The notes beneath the pieces were generated by a model. That model was not told the DNA's origin, searched no databases, and saw nothing but the letters and a program-made list of their open reading frames with translations. Both the position numbers and the translations under genes were made by a program. A DNA stretch of 64,000 bases from Phlebopus portentosus (taxonomy: Eukaryota > Basidiomycota > Agaricomycetes > Boletales > Boletinellaceae), in the NCBI GenBank assembly GCA_037892935.1, contig JAYXKI010000010.1, forward strand, positions 868,001 to 932,000. Reading direction: 5' to 3'. This document shows positions 1-11,909 of this stretch, piece by piece; the first letter of the stretch is position 1; the number at the start of each line of letters is the position of its first letter.

Positions 1-888
1 CAGGCCGACGGAACCTGATTGAAATCTCCGCAAGTATGAGCGAAACGCCTTTGCCTGCGAGCATATCGCGGGTTCTTTGCTCTCCGCCGAGCTCTCGCCC
101 GAGACTTAACATCCAGTGTATCCTAGCCTAGCTCCCAAGATTAAGCACAACAAAGGCAAGATTTATATCGGAAATAGTAGGTGACCGTACGGATTCAAGG
201 TATCGTACTGGGAAAGACAATCAGTCTTCTACAGCCAGAACCGTAACTTAAGCGGCTTACGATAGCGGGCGTTGTTAACATGCCTTGAAAGAGGTTAAAC
301 TTTGGTCATACAAATCTAGGTAGTGTTGAATGAAACTCACCTGAATGAATCTTGATCTCCCCAGACAACCCTCTGCTCATAGAATGACTCTGGATCGAAT
401 CTGAATCCAAGAAGAGGGAAAATTCGAAAGTCAGATTGCTGTATTGCATTATTAAACGTTATGGCGCACCCAGAGTCAGTGAGTTTCTTCCTGCCTTGCT
501 CCGCAGAACGCTCATAATCCACCGAAGCAGCATCCGTGTGGAATTCCTGAGAACCGTGTAACGTATACACTTGCTCAGGAATTACGAATCCTTCTCCGGG
601 CGAAGCTGGCCCTTGCATTCCAGGCTCGAGGTAGAACGGAGACGACTTGTCGCGGAACGCTGCTTGAAGTTGCTGTGAAATGTCGTCTCTTTCAGAAAAC
701 GGTGCGGTGCAGTTATTACGAGAACTGACCTCGATAGTACTAGTTCGCGCGGACCATGTCAGATGTCTGCTCTGCACCGCTGTTGTAAAAGCATACGCTT
801 TTCTCAAGTTTTGAAATTGAACTCTCAATTTCCGAGCTGCCTGGAGCGTAGAGGTGAACATGGGAGGTAGGCAGACATTCGATCTCAC
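1..888 (-). CDS. Thioesterase-like hotdog-fold protein (3' part beyond the window)
   Basis: Probable acyl-CoA thioesterase-like protein of the 4HBT superfamily. I read four exons on the minus strand: 888-341, 283-261, 207-191 and 127-<1. Splicing joins WGDQDSFR to HVNNARYLRYLESAR, the typical hotdog block (WGD...HVNN.RY.RY.E), followed by LAGKGVSLILAEISIRF, the usual second strand pair. The 23- and 17-nt exons are very short but keep the frame. An N-terminal basic, hydroxylated stretch could be a mitochondrial presequence (inference). The start is either Met at 888 or the internal Met at 861. It is divergent from TSR4, so the two may share a promoter. The substrate cannot be told from sequence. 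Confidence 0.75.
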
Positions 889-1202
889 TAATATTAGTCA
901 GCTCATAATTTCAAGACTCACGCGATTGTTGCACGTGATGTCATAACATATACAGTATATTTCGACTTTTTTTTCTATCTCATTGATAATTCAGTTCTAC
1001 TACGTGAGTATCAGTCTTATTATCTTCTTTCTGGGATGATTCTAGATGACGAGTCCGATCTCCTCGCTGAGTACGGTTTCCGTGCTCAGCAGGCTCCGTG
1101 ACGATACATATCTAAATTTTTACCATTCATGCATATCTGAAATTCCCTCTCTCTGTTCACTATTCCGTTCGTCCATCTGACTTGCTTCTGCACTTATACA
1201 GG
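889..1202. promoter_or_regulatory. Divergent intergenic region
   Basis: About 310 bases between the thioesterase start (minus) and the TSR4 start (plus). It must hold both 5' UTRs and probably a bidirectional promoter. I see T-rich stretches near 965-975 but no clear TATA box. Confidence 0.4.
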
Positions 1203-3095
1203 ATGGCTATACCATCGAAACATGAAGACGACTGGTCAGACTCCGATGAGGAAGACGAATGCTCGGACGTCGAGACTTCTGTCCTTCTGGGCATACCGGA
1301 TGGCGAGATAGAAAAACAGGGGGACCTGGACGATGCAGCTGTGTCGCGCATAGGCGGACATCCTGTACGCCTTTTTCATTTCACGCTCAAATCACGTACA
1401 GTCGTTATTTACAATAAACTCTATCATGTGCTACCACACTCAATGTCATGCATATCCTTATATTCATCTGGGTCCTGAAGGCATTTCTAACAACTATTGA
1501 GCCATCGATCGCAAGTTCGCAATGCAAACACTGTCCCTTCCCAATGGAGCTCCTCGTTCAGCTCTGGTGTCCGTTTGAAAACAGTCCCATGGACCGGGCA
1601 TTATACGTCTTTGGCTGCTCTCGAAGAGAGTGCCAACATAAACCAGGCAGGTGAGTTAGTACTTGCCTCTCTCAATAACAGGCTCGTTCATCGATATTTT
1701 TGTTGTTGATAGCATTCGTGCATTTCGAGGACTGCGCCATAATGCCACATACGCCGCCAAATTGGAGAAAAAACGAGCCCGTGAAAGACAGAAAGAAGCT
1801 GCCCGATTTAAAGAGGAAGAGAAAAAGAAAAAGTCTGTTGCGAAGGTTAATCCGTTTTCTGTGAGTATCGGCCTGAGATACGCTGCTCTCGCTTGGCTTG
1901 GACATATGATCAATGTGGCTTTCTTAGATGAACTCAAGCGCTGTCTCTTCCGTAGGCCTATTTGGTGTGACACCAACATTCGGAAACGGGTTGGGCACTC
2001 AGCTCTTTGGTACCTCAGAGCAAGATTTTTCCAAAATAGACCCCTCTCCTGAGAAAGACGATGACGAGGAAGCGCCTCCACCTCCAGAATCCGAGTCCGA
2101 GTCCGAACCAGAGGACGCCGACGCAGAATCCACCTCCGAATCCTCAGAAAAATCCATCCTCGCTGCCCCAGCACATACACCCTCCTCTTCTTCTCCCTGG
2201 CTCGCTGCACCCGCATACACACCTCCTTTCTACCTGAGCACTGCGCAAGAATACGTTCCTCCCGCTCCGAAGCCTCCTAAGCTATCCTCTTCCGTACAAG
2301 AGGGAGACGAAGGGGACGAAGATGGAAAGGCTGCGGGAAGAGTAAAAAAGCCGAGTTAAGGAGAGCCGAAAAAGAAAAGGAAGAAGAGAAGGATAGGAAA
2401 GCTTGGGAAAGCGCTATGGAGGGCTACGAAGATAGCCTTGAAGTTGATAAAGTGTTTGAGAAGTTTGCGCGTGTTGCGGGATACGAAGGCGAACAGTGTA
2501 TCCGGTAGGCTGCTTCATACCGTGTTCTCTCCGGAGAGTTCAAAGGACTAACGATTACTTTCTTTTCATACTTGTCTGTCTGTCTGTCTGTAGATACGAA
2601 CTGGGCGGGACGCCTCTCCCATACTCGAATGACACTATCTTCAAATGTCTCTTTCCCTCCCCATCTGCTTCTATCTCTACTATGACGCCCGTCTCGTCCA
2701 GTACGAAGTTCACTCCTTCCACCGTTACACCCGCCCGAAGGATGTACGATCCAAAATCCAGTCTCATAAGTCCCTGTCCACGATGCGGCGACCCGCGGAC
2801 GTTCGAATGCCAGCTGATGCCACACCTCATCTCCGTCTTGCACAGCAATCACGCTCAAAAACGGCAGCAGGGGCAAGCGCCGGTGTCGGAAGAACCTGAA
2901 GCTCGTAAGCAAGAAATAGAATCTTTCCTACGCGGAAGCGGTCAAGGTGGTGGGGGAGAGAAAGCAAGCGGGATGGAATGGGGAACGTGCATGGTCTTCT
3001 CATGCTCTCAAGATTGCTGTCTCGATCCAGAAAATAAAGAAGAGGCGAAGGAACTTTGGGCAGAAGAGCTCGTGCTTGTTCAATGGGATGAGTAA
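1203..3095 (+). CDS. TSR4: TSR4 / PDCD2-family ribosome biogenesis protein
   Basis: Orthologue of yeast Tsr4, a cytoplasmic chaperone for ribosomal protein uS5 (Rps2). Five exons: 1203-1364, 1481-1650, 1713-1860, 1928-2504 and 2594-3095. The N-terminal block has GGHP.AFL and SSQCKHCPFPMELLVQLWCP (zinc cysteines), then SPMDRALYVFGC. The C-terminal PDCD2_C block has GEQCIR/YELGGTPLPYSND, then CPRCGDPRTFECQLMPHL, and ends in EWGTCMVFSCSQDCC...VLVQWDE. Exon 4 contains a frame break: the frame from 1928 stops at a TAA at 2357-2359, while the conserved frame resumes at the A6 run 2344-2349. One extra A would join them. The last intron ends in a CTGT tetranucleotide repeat. Confidence 0.9.
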
Positions 3096-3720
3096 CCTGG
3101 GTGAATGTGAAGGAGGCATTATGCAGGAATAAGCACTCACAATCAAGAAGAAAAATTAATGTCCTGTTTGCCTGTTAGCTTTTGCTTTCACTGCGTATAG
3201 AGGTCATGTGCGCTTCGGTGTAGTTTTGTGCACGATGATGATGAATACTCATCCATTTACGAAACAGAGCGTATCCAATACGTATGTTACACCCGATGAA
3301 AGAGTAAAGAGAAAAGTCTATTGGTATATGCATATATAAACACAATAATACACAATAATGTGCGTACTTAACAGCTTCATGTGGGTGGGTCGGTGCGTCT
3401 GGTTAAAGTTAAAGCATAAAGGCATGCATGTGTGTATCCTTCCATCAGTCCAGGGAAAACCACTAGGACTGAAAGGTGCGTTGTAACATCGTCGAAAATG
3501 GAGAAACTAGCGCAACGAAGGGCGGCTGGAAAGGAATTATTCGATAATAATTTACGTTAAGGGAAAGGGAAAGATTGACAGAGTACGACTTGGATTGATT
3601 CGAGTTGGGGTGAGGTAGAGGTATGTGAGGTATGCGAAGACAAAGGTATACAGACATGAATGTCTTCCAGAGAACGAAGCGAAAGCAGATCCACATTCAT
3701 GCATTTGAAAAGCATACGTC
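3096..3720. other. Convergent 3' intergenic region
   Basis: About 625 bases between the stops of TSR4 (plus) and the coiled-coil gene (minus). It presumably holds both 3' UTRs. AT-rich sequence around 3330-3360 could hold poly(A) signals. No ORF with coding character seen. Confidence 0.5.
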
Positions 3721-5636
3721 CTAAGCGGCAGGAGCACCTTCAAGTTGTCCAGATTCTCTTTCCTTCTCCCTCTCCTTAACGGAATCTAGCGAGACCCTCT
3801 CCATTCCATTCACCCCTACACCAGCTTCCGAGTTGGCACTCGAAGCCTCCGAAGCGTTCCTGATCCAAATCTCACTTACCCGACTCACTCGTTCCGCATC
3901 GTTATCGTTATCATGCGGGCTGACAGGACCCGTAGAATCAATCGAGTCTTCTGCATCAGCATCGTTCGCATCTTCTTCGTCCGATCCCAGCCCGTTTAGA
4001 GTCGGCTCTTGTTGTCCGTGTGCCGTTGGCGGACGCGGTGGAAGGGCCGGCTTCGTTTTCACGGCCGTATTGTTCGCGTTGGAGTTAGGATTAGAACTTG
4101 AATTTGGACTCACGGAGCCGATCGAAGTTATGCTCGGTGCTCTTCCGCTGAAGAACCCTCCGAATGTACGGGAGAAAGCCCCGCCCGGCGTAGCAGTACT
4201 CGGACTCGGAGAATGTGAGGAGTTCCCAGAATTCGTACTTATCACACCTGTAGGTGTATCAGGCGTGTTTGCAGGACCAGCTTGCTTAGCATTCGAAGCG
4301 CCATCCGAGGAAGTGGAACCGCTCGATTCTGCGCGGAAGAGCTTTCCAAAGGACCAGCCAGCGCCCATAGTGGGTTTCGCAGCCTTCTTACTCGGTGCGA
4401 AAGCAGCAGCAGACTCATCGACGTCCTTCTCCGTAGGCAGAGGCGGTAGTTTCAATATTCCAGACGTATTCGAACCAGCGTTTCCACTGGCATCGATGGC
4501 AGACTCCGCTTGCGCAGAGATAAACGACCGCAAAGCAGCGACGCATTGTTCAGACGCCTCGCGTGCTTCCTGAGCCTCAGCTAGTTCCTGTTTAGCACCG
4601 GCCAACTCTGCACGCGTCGCATCGCGTTCCTTCCGCAGCGCTTCGATTTCTTCGAAGTTGAAGCCGTTCTCCGCGACGAGTTGCCGTTGGTGCGTAGGCG
4701 GAGAAGGAGTCGTCGAGCGTGCAAGATTCACATTCATGTTCACAGGCATGCCACCGAAGAACGCGGAAGACCGTCTAGCTTTCTTCGTATCAGCATCAAC
4801 AGGCCAGGATACCGCTTGACCGGAGCCCGGAGGCGAAGATGGTTCCGGGGTGTCAAAAGCAAAGGATGGCTCGCTGATTGAGGAAATGCGACGGTGGTTC
4901 TGCATGCGCTGAGAGGCACCTGAGCCTGTCAGAGGTGTGAATGATGCGCGCTTCGAGCTTGACGGTGCGCCGCCGAAGAGAGAGTTTGCGCGCGAGATGT
5001 CCACGCTCATGTGGCTCATTTGGCTCATACGCTTGCTCTCCGTCTGAAGGCGCATCAGTGCGCGTCTAACCAAGGTTCGAACATAGTCAGCATCTTGCTA
5101 ATGTACTTTGCAACACCATACCAAAGACCGTACGGATGTTGTATCGAATAAAATGCGGAACTCACCTGCTCTCTTCAAGCTTCGTTCTAAGCATCTGAAT
5201 TGCATCTTCATCGTCCTGACTCTTCCTTCTCAGTCTTCTCCAACTCCTCCTCGCTCTTCGCGCTCTTCTCCGTAAGTAGATCCAATGCCTCTCTAAGCTC
5301 TCTCTCACGCGTGGGCGCACCCGCGAGAGCCTCCGCAAGCGCGTCCCGCTCAGACTGCACCCTCGACAGCTCAGAACGCAAGTTTGTGACGATACGCTGG
5401 AGGACTTGCGGGTCTAGCGAGACGCGTTTATCATTATTAGTTAAGTTGTCCTCCGAGTCCATGTTCGCGAACTCCTGGCCCGAGAAGAGAGAAGCTTCGA
5501 TTGATGTTGATGAGTGCCTCCCGTGTCCGTCTCCGAAATCATGTTCATCATCAAGCTCTCTTTCTAAATTGAGCGCCATGTCAATCGAGGCGGGTCTGTT
5601 CTGCCTCTCGTGCATACGGCGCGCGAGGTCCAAGTC

Positions 5637-5670
<34 letters not shown>

Positions 5671-5699
5671 GTCCGTGCTTCAACGTGTGGATCCGACAT
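3721..5699 (-). CDS. Coiled-coil, Ser-rich hypothetical protein
   Basis: Not a protein family I can name. Exons 5699-5166 and 5065-3721; the splice joins KLEESR to RALMRLQ in frame. The N-terminus has an Asp-His repeat from a GTGGTC-type hexanucleotide array. A heptad-rich coiled coil follows (QVLQRIVTNLRSEL to EELEKTEKE), and a second coil lies around EIEALRKERDATRAEL. The rest is Ser/Pro/Asn-rich and probably disordered, with a WSFGKLF segment. The 5' exon has a one-base frame break at 5215-5216: the first frame ends SGR-stop, but the next frame gives DDEDAIQMLRTKLEES and splices correctly. A scaffold or cytoskeletal role is only a guess. Confidence 0.75.
5632..5671. repeat. GTGGTC hexanucleotide repeat inside coding sequence
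   Basis: About five tandem TGGTCG units on the plus strand encode alternating Asp-His near the N-terminus of the minus-strand coiled-coil protein. It is an in-frame coding microsatellite, likely length-variable between strains. Confidence 0.85.
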
Positions 5700-6406
5700 G
5701 TTGTTAACTAACTATCTATACTATACAATATCCCTTTTTATATTTGAATGTCTTGCTATCCTCGTTGTTGTTGCTGTTTGTCGTTACAGTCGTCAAAGGG
5801 GTGGAAGTGGTATGCGTGAGAGTAGCAAATCTTGAAGTAGCAGAATCAGAGTGGCATGGGAACTTCAAGGTGGACTCAGCTGCTTAGCCGCGGCTGGACC
5901 CTGACAGCAAAGCAGCAGCTCCGCAAACCTAGTGTCCTAGCAAACTGAAACTGCGGCCAATATTCATTCAATATACGTACATCGTATATATGCTATACAG
6001 TCTTTCGCTAATTCAGTTACATATATATCTTTGCCTTCTTTCCTTCTGTACTCATCTCCGTCTAAACACCCCGCGAACCACAAGCCAGATCGGAATCAAA
6101 AAAGAAAAATAATAAGGACGAAGATGAGATCGGAGAAAATATAGATGAAACACCGGCTATACTCATATGTATGAGGCCGTCACCATGCTTTGCAACCGCA
6201 AAGTCAATATCGTTTTATCTGTGGGAGTATGTGGAAAGGTAGGAGGAGCAGAACGAGTCCGTCGGGTCTGGAAACGGGGCTTCGAGCAAGAAAGATTGTT
6301 CCGGACAAAAAAGAACATCAAAAAAGGTAAAGACAAAAACGTGGAAAATCAGTTTTTAAGTCTCGTTCCTCGTTTCTCGCATAGATATAACTCGTCGCCG
6401 CCGCCG
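5700..6406. other. Intergenic region between two minus-strand genes
   Basis: Holds the promoter and 5' UTR of the coiled-coil gene (near 5700-6000) and the 3' UTR of the CUE/SMR gene. AT-rich stretches occur at 5980-6030. A plus-strand ORF at 6167-6517 has no recognisable features and overlaps the real SMR exon, so I do not call it. Confidence 0.4.
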
Positions 6407-9400
6407 TCATTGCATATGTGTGAGCGGGTCAACGCAAATAATGCCATCGCGTTCCATCCAGGGGTATCCCCAGTTATGCAACCATTCCCGTATGCCAGTT
6501 GCAAGACGCTGCCTTGACGCGCCCCGCCCGGGGTCTTGGGTTCCTGTATGCTTCTCTTCGCCAACGATGACGAACGCGAGTCCGAAGAAGTTTTCCTTCT
6601 CCAACTAAAATAGGCGAAGAGAGACGAAGAAAAACCAATCAGTACCTTGGGAGGAATGGCAGCAAGAGAGAAAGTACACCTACAGCGAGTAAGAACTCCT
6701 CAAGCATCTCTGTTGCCTCATTCGAATGCAACCCATGCAAATCGAGGGCAGCTTCCGTTCTCTCCTCCTGTGTAAGCTTAACCATCTCATTACCTCCACC
6801 TCCACCTCCATCCTTACTCACAACACCCAAAAGCACGCCCAGCCCAGCGCCACATGTCTTCCCGCGAACGCCCCGATCCGCCGGATCGCTGGACCAGGAC
6901 GCATCTCGCGCGCGAACGGCCGCTTCAGCGTTCTTAACACGTTCACGGACGAGCTTGGATGCAGCTTCAGCAGACTCGGCTGCCATGCGCGCGTTGAGGT
7001 CGTGTCCTTCCCGGGAGAATCGCTTTGCGGCCGCGCCATCCCCGCGTCTCCAAGCATCCGCAGCGCGGGATAAACACGCGTTGCGCGCCGCTCCAAGCTG
7101 CAAAGCTCTCGAGCGATAAGCCATATACAACGCGCTCACGGCCTCTCCCGAGGACAGGGTCGGTAGCAATATCGGACCGCGTAAACGAATACGCGGCGAA
7201 GGGCGAGGTGCAACGACTGTCGGCCTTGAGAACACGCTATCTCCCAACGCAGCTTTGGCTTCACGCCGGTTCGCCAGTTGTGCTGCAAGTCCTCCTGCAC
7301 CACCACTGCCGGGAGTGAAAGGAGCAGACTTCTTCACTGCATTAGCAAAGCGAGCTCGACTGGGATCGTATCCGACACCTCGTCCGTATCCGCGACGTGT
7401 ACCACCGCGCGCAGCTTCGTTGCTGAGAGTCGGAAATTCATCTAATGCGGGATCGCCTAAGGAGCTCTTGTTTTCACTCAGAGTAGTCTGAGACATGACA
7501 CTCTGGAGTCCCTGCACATCTACCTCGTTCGGAAGGCGATGTAAGAATTCGCAGGTCTCGCCTTTAGCACATGTTCCTCTCAGCCAAAACCGACACAGGG
7601 CTCTGTCAAGATCATGACTGGATGAAAATGGAGTTAGTACCTTGAGGAACTTGGCACGTCTGAATGAAATCGCCTCACCTGAATCGACAATCCGCCCGCA
7701 GGCATTCGCCTTGCAGGAAGTATCGGCATACTCTGTTATTAGTCTGCGCAGGTGGACGTCCGGTCCCACTCCCATTGCCATACCTCCCAGTAGCACCACG
7801 CCCACCACCGAACCCTCCTCTCCCACCTCTCAAAAGTCCACGAGGAACAACATGCACGCCATCTCCAGCGTACACATAATTCTGCTGTCCATGCACGCGT
7901 GAAGACCCAGAGGATGGCGGGGCAGGACGGGCACGGTCGACTAGCCACTGCATAGCGCGCTCGAAGTCGTATCCGTTCATCGTGAGTGCTTCTTCTAGCT
8001 CACTTGGTGCGAGTGTTGCTCCGAAGACACTCGAGAGAACATCAAAAGGCGTCATACCATCTGTTAGCGCAGCTGCTTGATCCGAGTCGAAATCTTCAGT
8101 ACCAGCACCATTACTACCTGCTCCATTCCCAGCAGTACCTTGCATTTGCATTTGTTGCTGGTCCGTGTAATACATTGGTCCATATACGGGATCGGCGACT
8201 TTATCAAACTCGCCAAACATGTCAGGGTAGGAAGTCGATGGATGCGGGTACGCGCCTCCCCAAAGTGCACCTTCCTCAGACATACTCGAACTCGACTCGA
8301 ACTCCGTCGAGTTCGTCGAAGTACTAATCGAATGGAAGGTAGGTGCCGTATTCAGTTTGTCGGACTGAGCGAACGGATCAAATGGATCATCCTCTTCATC
8401 CTCGTCTCCAACCTGTGAGGATATACGCAGAGGAGAAGTTGGTGTATGAGCTCGCGGAGGTGTACCAGGTGGTAAAAGCGAATTGTCTGGTATTAACGGA
8501 CTAGCAATCGCGAGCCTCGATGCACCTCTCAGGGACCCAGGCCCGTGCGCCCACAAATCCGGAGAAGGCGTCTCATTACGCCTCCCGATGAAACTACCGG
8601 ACGTCCCAGGGATTGTGGAAGCAGCTGAAAGTGGACGAGGCGCAGGTCTGAATTCCGCCGCCTTTGCATTTAGGAGTCGCGGAGACGAAAGTGGACTGGC
8701 AGGTAAGCTCGTAGCGAGAAACGCTGGCGGTTTATGTGGGAACGTCGGTGAAGAGCTGGGCGAGTTCGTCACGGGCGCGTTTATATAAGATGTAGCACTG
8801 TGACCACCTGTTGCGAGTGGTGACATGACAGGTGTGTGGGGACGGCGGATGGGTCCTGGGCCAAGTAGGGACGGAGAACTTGGACCAGAGGCAATCGAGC
8901 AAGGAGAGTCTGCCCGTGGAGGACCTGGTGCCAATCGGAAAGAGTGATTTGATGTACGCGAGGAAGGCCGGGAAATTGGACGACGTGTCGGTGTCAAGAA
9001 CAAGAATGGTACACCACTGATGTCGTCCTTGTGCGCGTGCATTAGATCAAGCACGGGTCCTTCCGTCTACATTGCATGTTTATGATATGCGGGACGAAAC
9101 GCGGTTATCAGTAAACTGTAAGCGAGGACCAAAGAGCGGGGGATCGACGATAATCCCCACACTGAAAAGAAACGAACTCACCGATTCGTCGTCCATCTCA
9201 AAGGTCTTCTTCAACAACTCCTTCACTTCATCCTCCTTCTCCTCGTCAAGCAGAGCAGCGACACGATGGACAAGATCAGAGCTGACCCTGTTCTCAGGCT
9301 CCTCATCATATCCTTGAAGGTCTCTGTCGCCTGCTTCGCTTTCGCTCCCATTTGAGATTGAACTAGCGGAGTTTGCAGAGCGAAATCGATGCTCGCGTGC

Positions 9401-9574
9401 GATGTTCGCAAGCTGCGCTCGCGTATGCGGGAATTTCTGCATCTGCAATATAGGCTGTCGATGCGCGATGTTGCTGCGCAGTCCAGGGGAGGGTTCGTAA
9501 TCCGACAAGTTACCATCACTCATCGCAGAGCGGCTCTTGACCAGCCCTGGTGCGGCTGTTGGTGCTGCAAGCAT
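6407..9574 (-). CDS. CUE, CCCH zinc finger, DUF1771 and SMR domain protein
   Basis: Four exons: 9574-9182, 9066-7679, 7617-6684 and 6604-6407. A long Ser/Pro-rich N-terminal half is followed by a CUE-like segment (PSELEEALTMNGYDFERAMQWLV). Next come Gly/Arg repeats and two CCCH zinc fingers (CRYFLQGECLRADCRFSH and CRFWLRGTCAKGETCEFLH). A DUF1771-type helical region (YRSRALQLGAARNACLSRAA...) and a C-terminal SMR domain follow (ALDLHGLHSNEATEMLEEFL; FVIVGEEKHTG; IREWL). SMR domains of this kind are linked to RNA or DNA cleavage or binding. With CCCH fingers and a ubiquitin-binding CUE, a role in RNA surveillance is plausible but inferred. Each splice keeps frame, including one inside the first zinc finger. 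Confidence 0.88.
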
Positions 9575-10616
9575 TCTGTATACACTAGCAACAGTAGAGC
9601 CAAGATAATCGTCGAAGTCGTCGTAGTCGATAGAATAGAGAGTATGAACAAGAAAAACGTTATACAGGGATTATTTAGCCTGAACCAATTGTCTGTTCTT
9701 GGTACAAGAGCAAAAGCGGAACCGGCTACAGGTCCTTGTGAGAGACAGACACTGTCTCACTTCAGAGAAAATGCGCTCGTCGAGTGCACAAAGACGCGAA
9801 AAGGTCGAAGATAGCTGATGGTTGCTGCGGAACGGGAATGCCTTCGTTACACTCCCGTGCCAGTTCCACTCTCAAAGTGGTGATGTTGCTCGTCACCCAC
9901 TGCTGATCCTCTATATTAATAATGCTCAGACTGTCACTGCACAGCGAGCACGAGTGTTGCCTGCCGTCCTTGAAAACAATGTGAAAAGATAATACGTCTA
10001 AAAAATAAGCAGAGGGAAGAGGCGGGGATAGTAGAGCGGAGGAGAGTAACGTTTAGCGCTCTGAGGGAGCGACGGTTGTGCCGAGAACGGCAAGTTTCTC
10101 ACGGTCGGAATACATCCGTATCAAACAAACTGATTCAGACTCAAACGGTCTTGAATTTATCCACACTTTGCTTCCTAGATTACAGTGATTCTTCAGCAAG
10201 ACGACGGGCCAGACTCGACTTGATGAAGCATCCGAGGGTGTAAGATATCACGCGAAAACGTTTTCGACGCAATCAAAAAATTTGACTTATCAGTATCTTC
10301 TGTCAATCTTACTTTGTACTTTCTGCCGGAATTATACACGAATTGTACCCATGACGATTAATTAGTTAGAATATTTTCTCCGTCTTGACGTCGTATGCAT
10401 TGACTATGATTGCACGTTTCACAAAGTGCATTGCATTATTAAGAGGGACCACAGGCTCATTGAGAACTTATGTCAGCATTATTGCTTAGATCAATGTGCT
10501 TACGTTTTGATCACTAATGACACAAGTATCTCATGGATTTGGATTTATTCCTGAGGCATAATAATAATGAAGCACCAGAAAATATTATCTCTACCGCAGA
10601 TAGACGGATCCGTTAC
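9575..10616. other. Gene-poor region upstream of the CUE/SMR gene
   Basis: About 1 kb with no convincing gene. The first few hundred bases are probably the promoter and 5' UTR of the minus-strand CUE/SMR gene. From about 10140 the DNA becomes AT-rich and leads into the transposon. The ORF overlapping 9389-9814 is largely antisense to exon 1. Confidence 0.5.
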
Positions 10617-10640
10617 AGTCATTAACTGGTCCTTTAAACA
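10617..10640 (+). repeat. Left terminal inverted repeat of pogo-like element
   Basis: Pairs with 15228-15251. The two copies differ by T/C and A/G transitions. Confidence 0.8.
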
Positions 10641-11909
10641 GTACCATTCCTTTAAACACCTTGCATTTTCTCACTCAATTCTTTGTCCCTCACCACAAGA
10701 AAAATGCAGCAGATGCAAAGTATATATCTGATCCGACATCCAATTTTTTAAGCAAATTGGACAAGTTTTTGGGCCAGGAAAAATCAGACACTGGTCAAAT
10801 TTATGTGAAACTAGTAAACCTCACTCTGATCAAATTGGTCCTGTGCATCTTTCTGTCAACCAATGTGCATTCTAAGTTTATAGGCTAATATTTCTCTATT
10901 AGAAGTGTCTTGTGTTATATTTTCATGGAGGAATATGCTTTCAGTAAATTAATGCAAGCCAAACAAGCAAATAATGTGACAGATGCACAAGCAGTTTATT
11001 TACATAATGCGATCGACATTGTTACGCCAAGTCAGCAAATTAGCCGATATTAGGCATTTTTTAATGTTGTTCAAAGGAACCATTCATGTGACAGTCACCT
11101 ATGTTTTCCATTGGTCATATTAAAATTTCCTGTCTACTGTGTTTCTGCCCCTTATGCACACTGACCCCCTAACGCACACTCTTATCATTTCTCACTCAGT
11201 TCTTACTCAAAATTCATAAAATTTTGTACATGGATAGCGTAGCATCTTATCTAAAATATATCCAAAAGTGGTGGGAAAATATCTAGTACAAGTCGAGATA
11301 TTGTGCATGCAATCTCACCTTTTTAGTAAATTGAGCAAATTGAGTGAACCAAAATTGTTCCCACACTATATATCCTTGCTATTAATTTTGTCTAGCCTCT
11401 GTCCGAGATGAAACTTAGTGAGAAGGTGTCCCATGACTGCTGTAAGCCATGCATAAAGTTTGAGGATTTGAAAGTTGTTCCGAGGAATTCTAGAGCTCCT
11501 GGGGTAATGCACTCATTTTCAGAGTATGACTATGTAAGAAATCAGCATCAACTGACTTCATTATTTTTTTTCTGTGGTTTTCCGAGACATAACCACCAAA
11601 CTTTTTACATATTTTGGTTTTTCTATATCAGAGAAAGCAAAATATGAAATATGAGCCTGGCAACCTATGGTGGTGAATTATTATTGTAATTGCAGTTGTA
11701 ATGCTTAAAAAACATCAGAATTCTTATTCTTTCAGTATTCCTCTGCCTTTTCTTGGCATAATATTTGTATCCAAGGACTAAATGATTTTTTTGATGCCAA
11801 GACACTGCCAAGAATGCCAAAAATGCGACAGAAAAATATGTACTGAGCTGATTTCTTACTTTTTTCTCTCTCACCATCTCTGCTTCTCTTCTGAGCTTCT
11901 GTGCTTCTC

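Noticed and set aside
3833..4573. Long plus-strand ORF of 246 codons
   Set aside because: Fully antisense to the coiled-coil gene; openness comes from biased codons.
5632..5671. Regular short repeats that might suggest a CRISPR-like array
   Set aside because: Repeat units are six bases, contiguous, and in a coding frame; no spacers, and this is a eukaryotic genome.
11408..11647. Small ORF in the left part of the transposon
   Set aside because: AT-rich, no motif, and non-coding composition like its surroundings.
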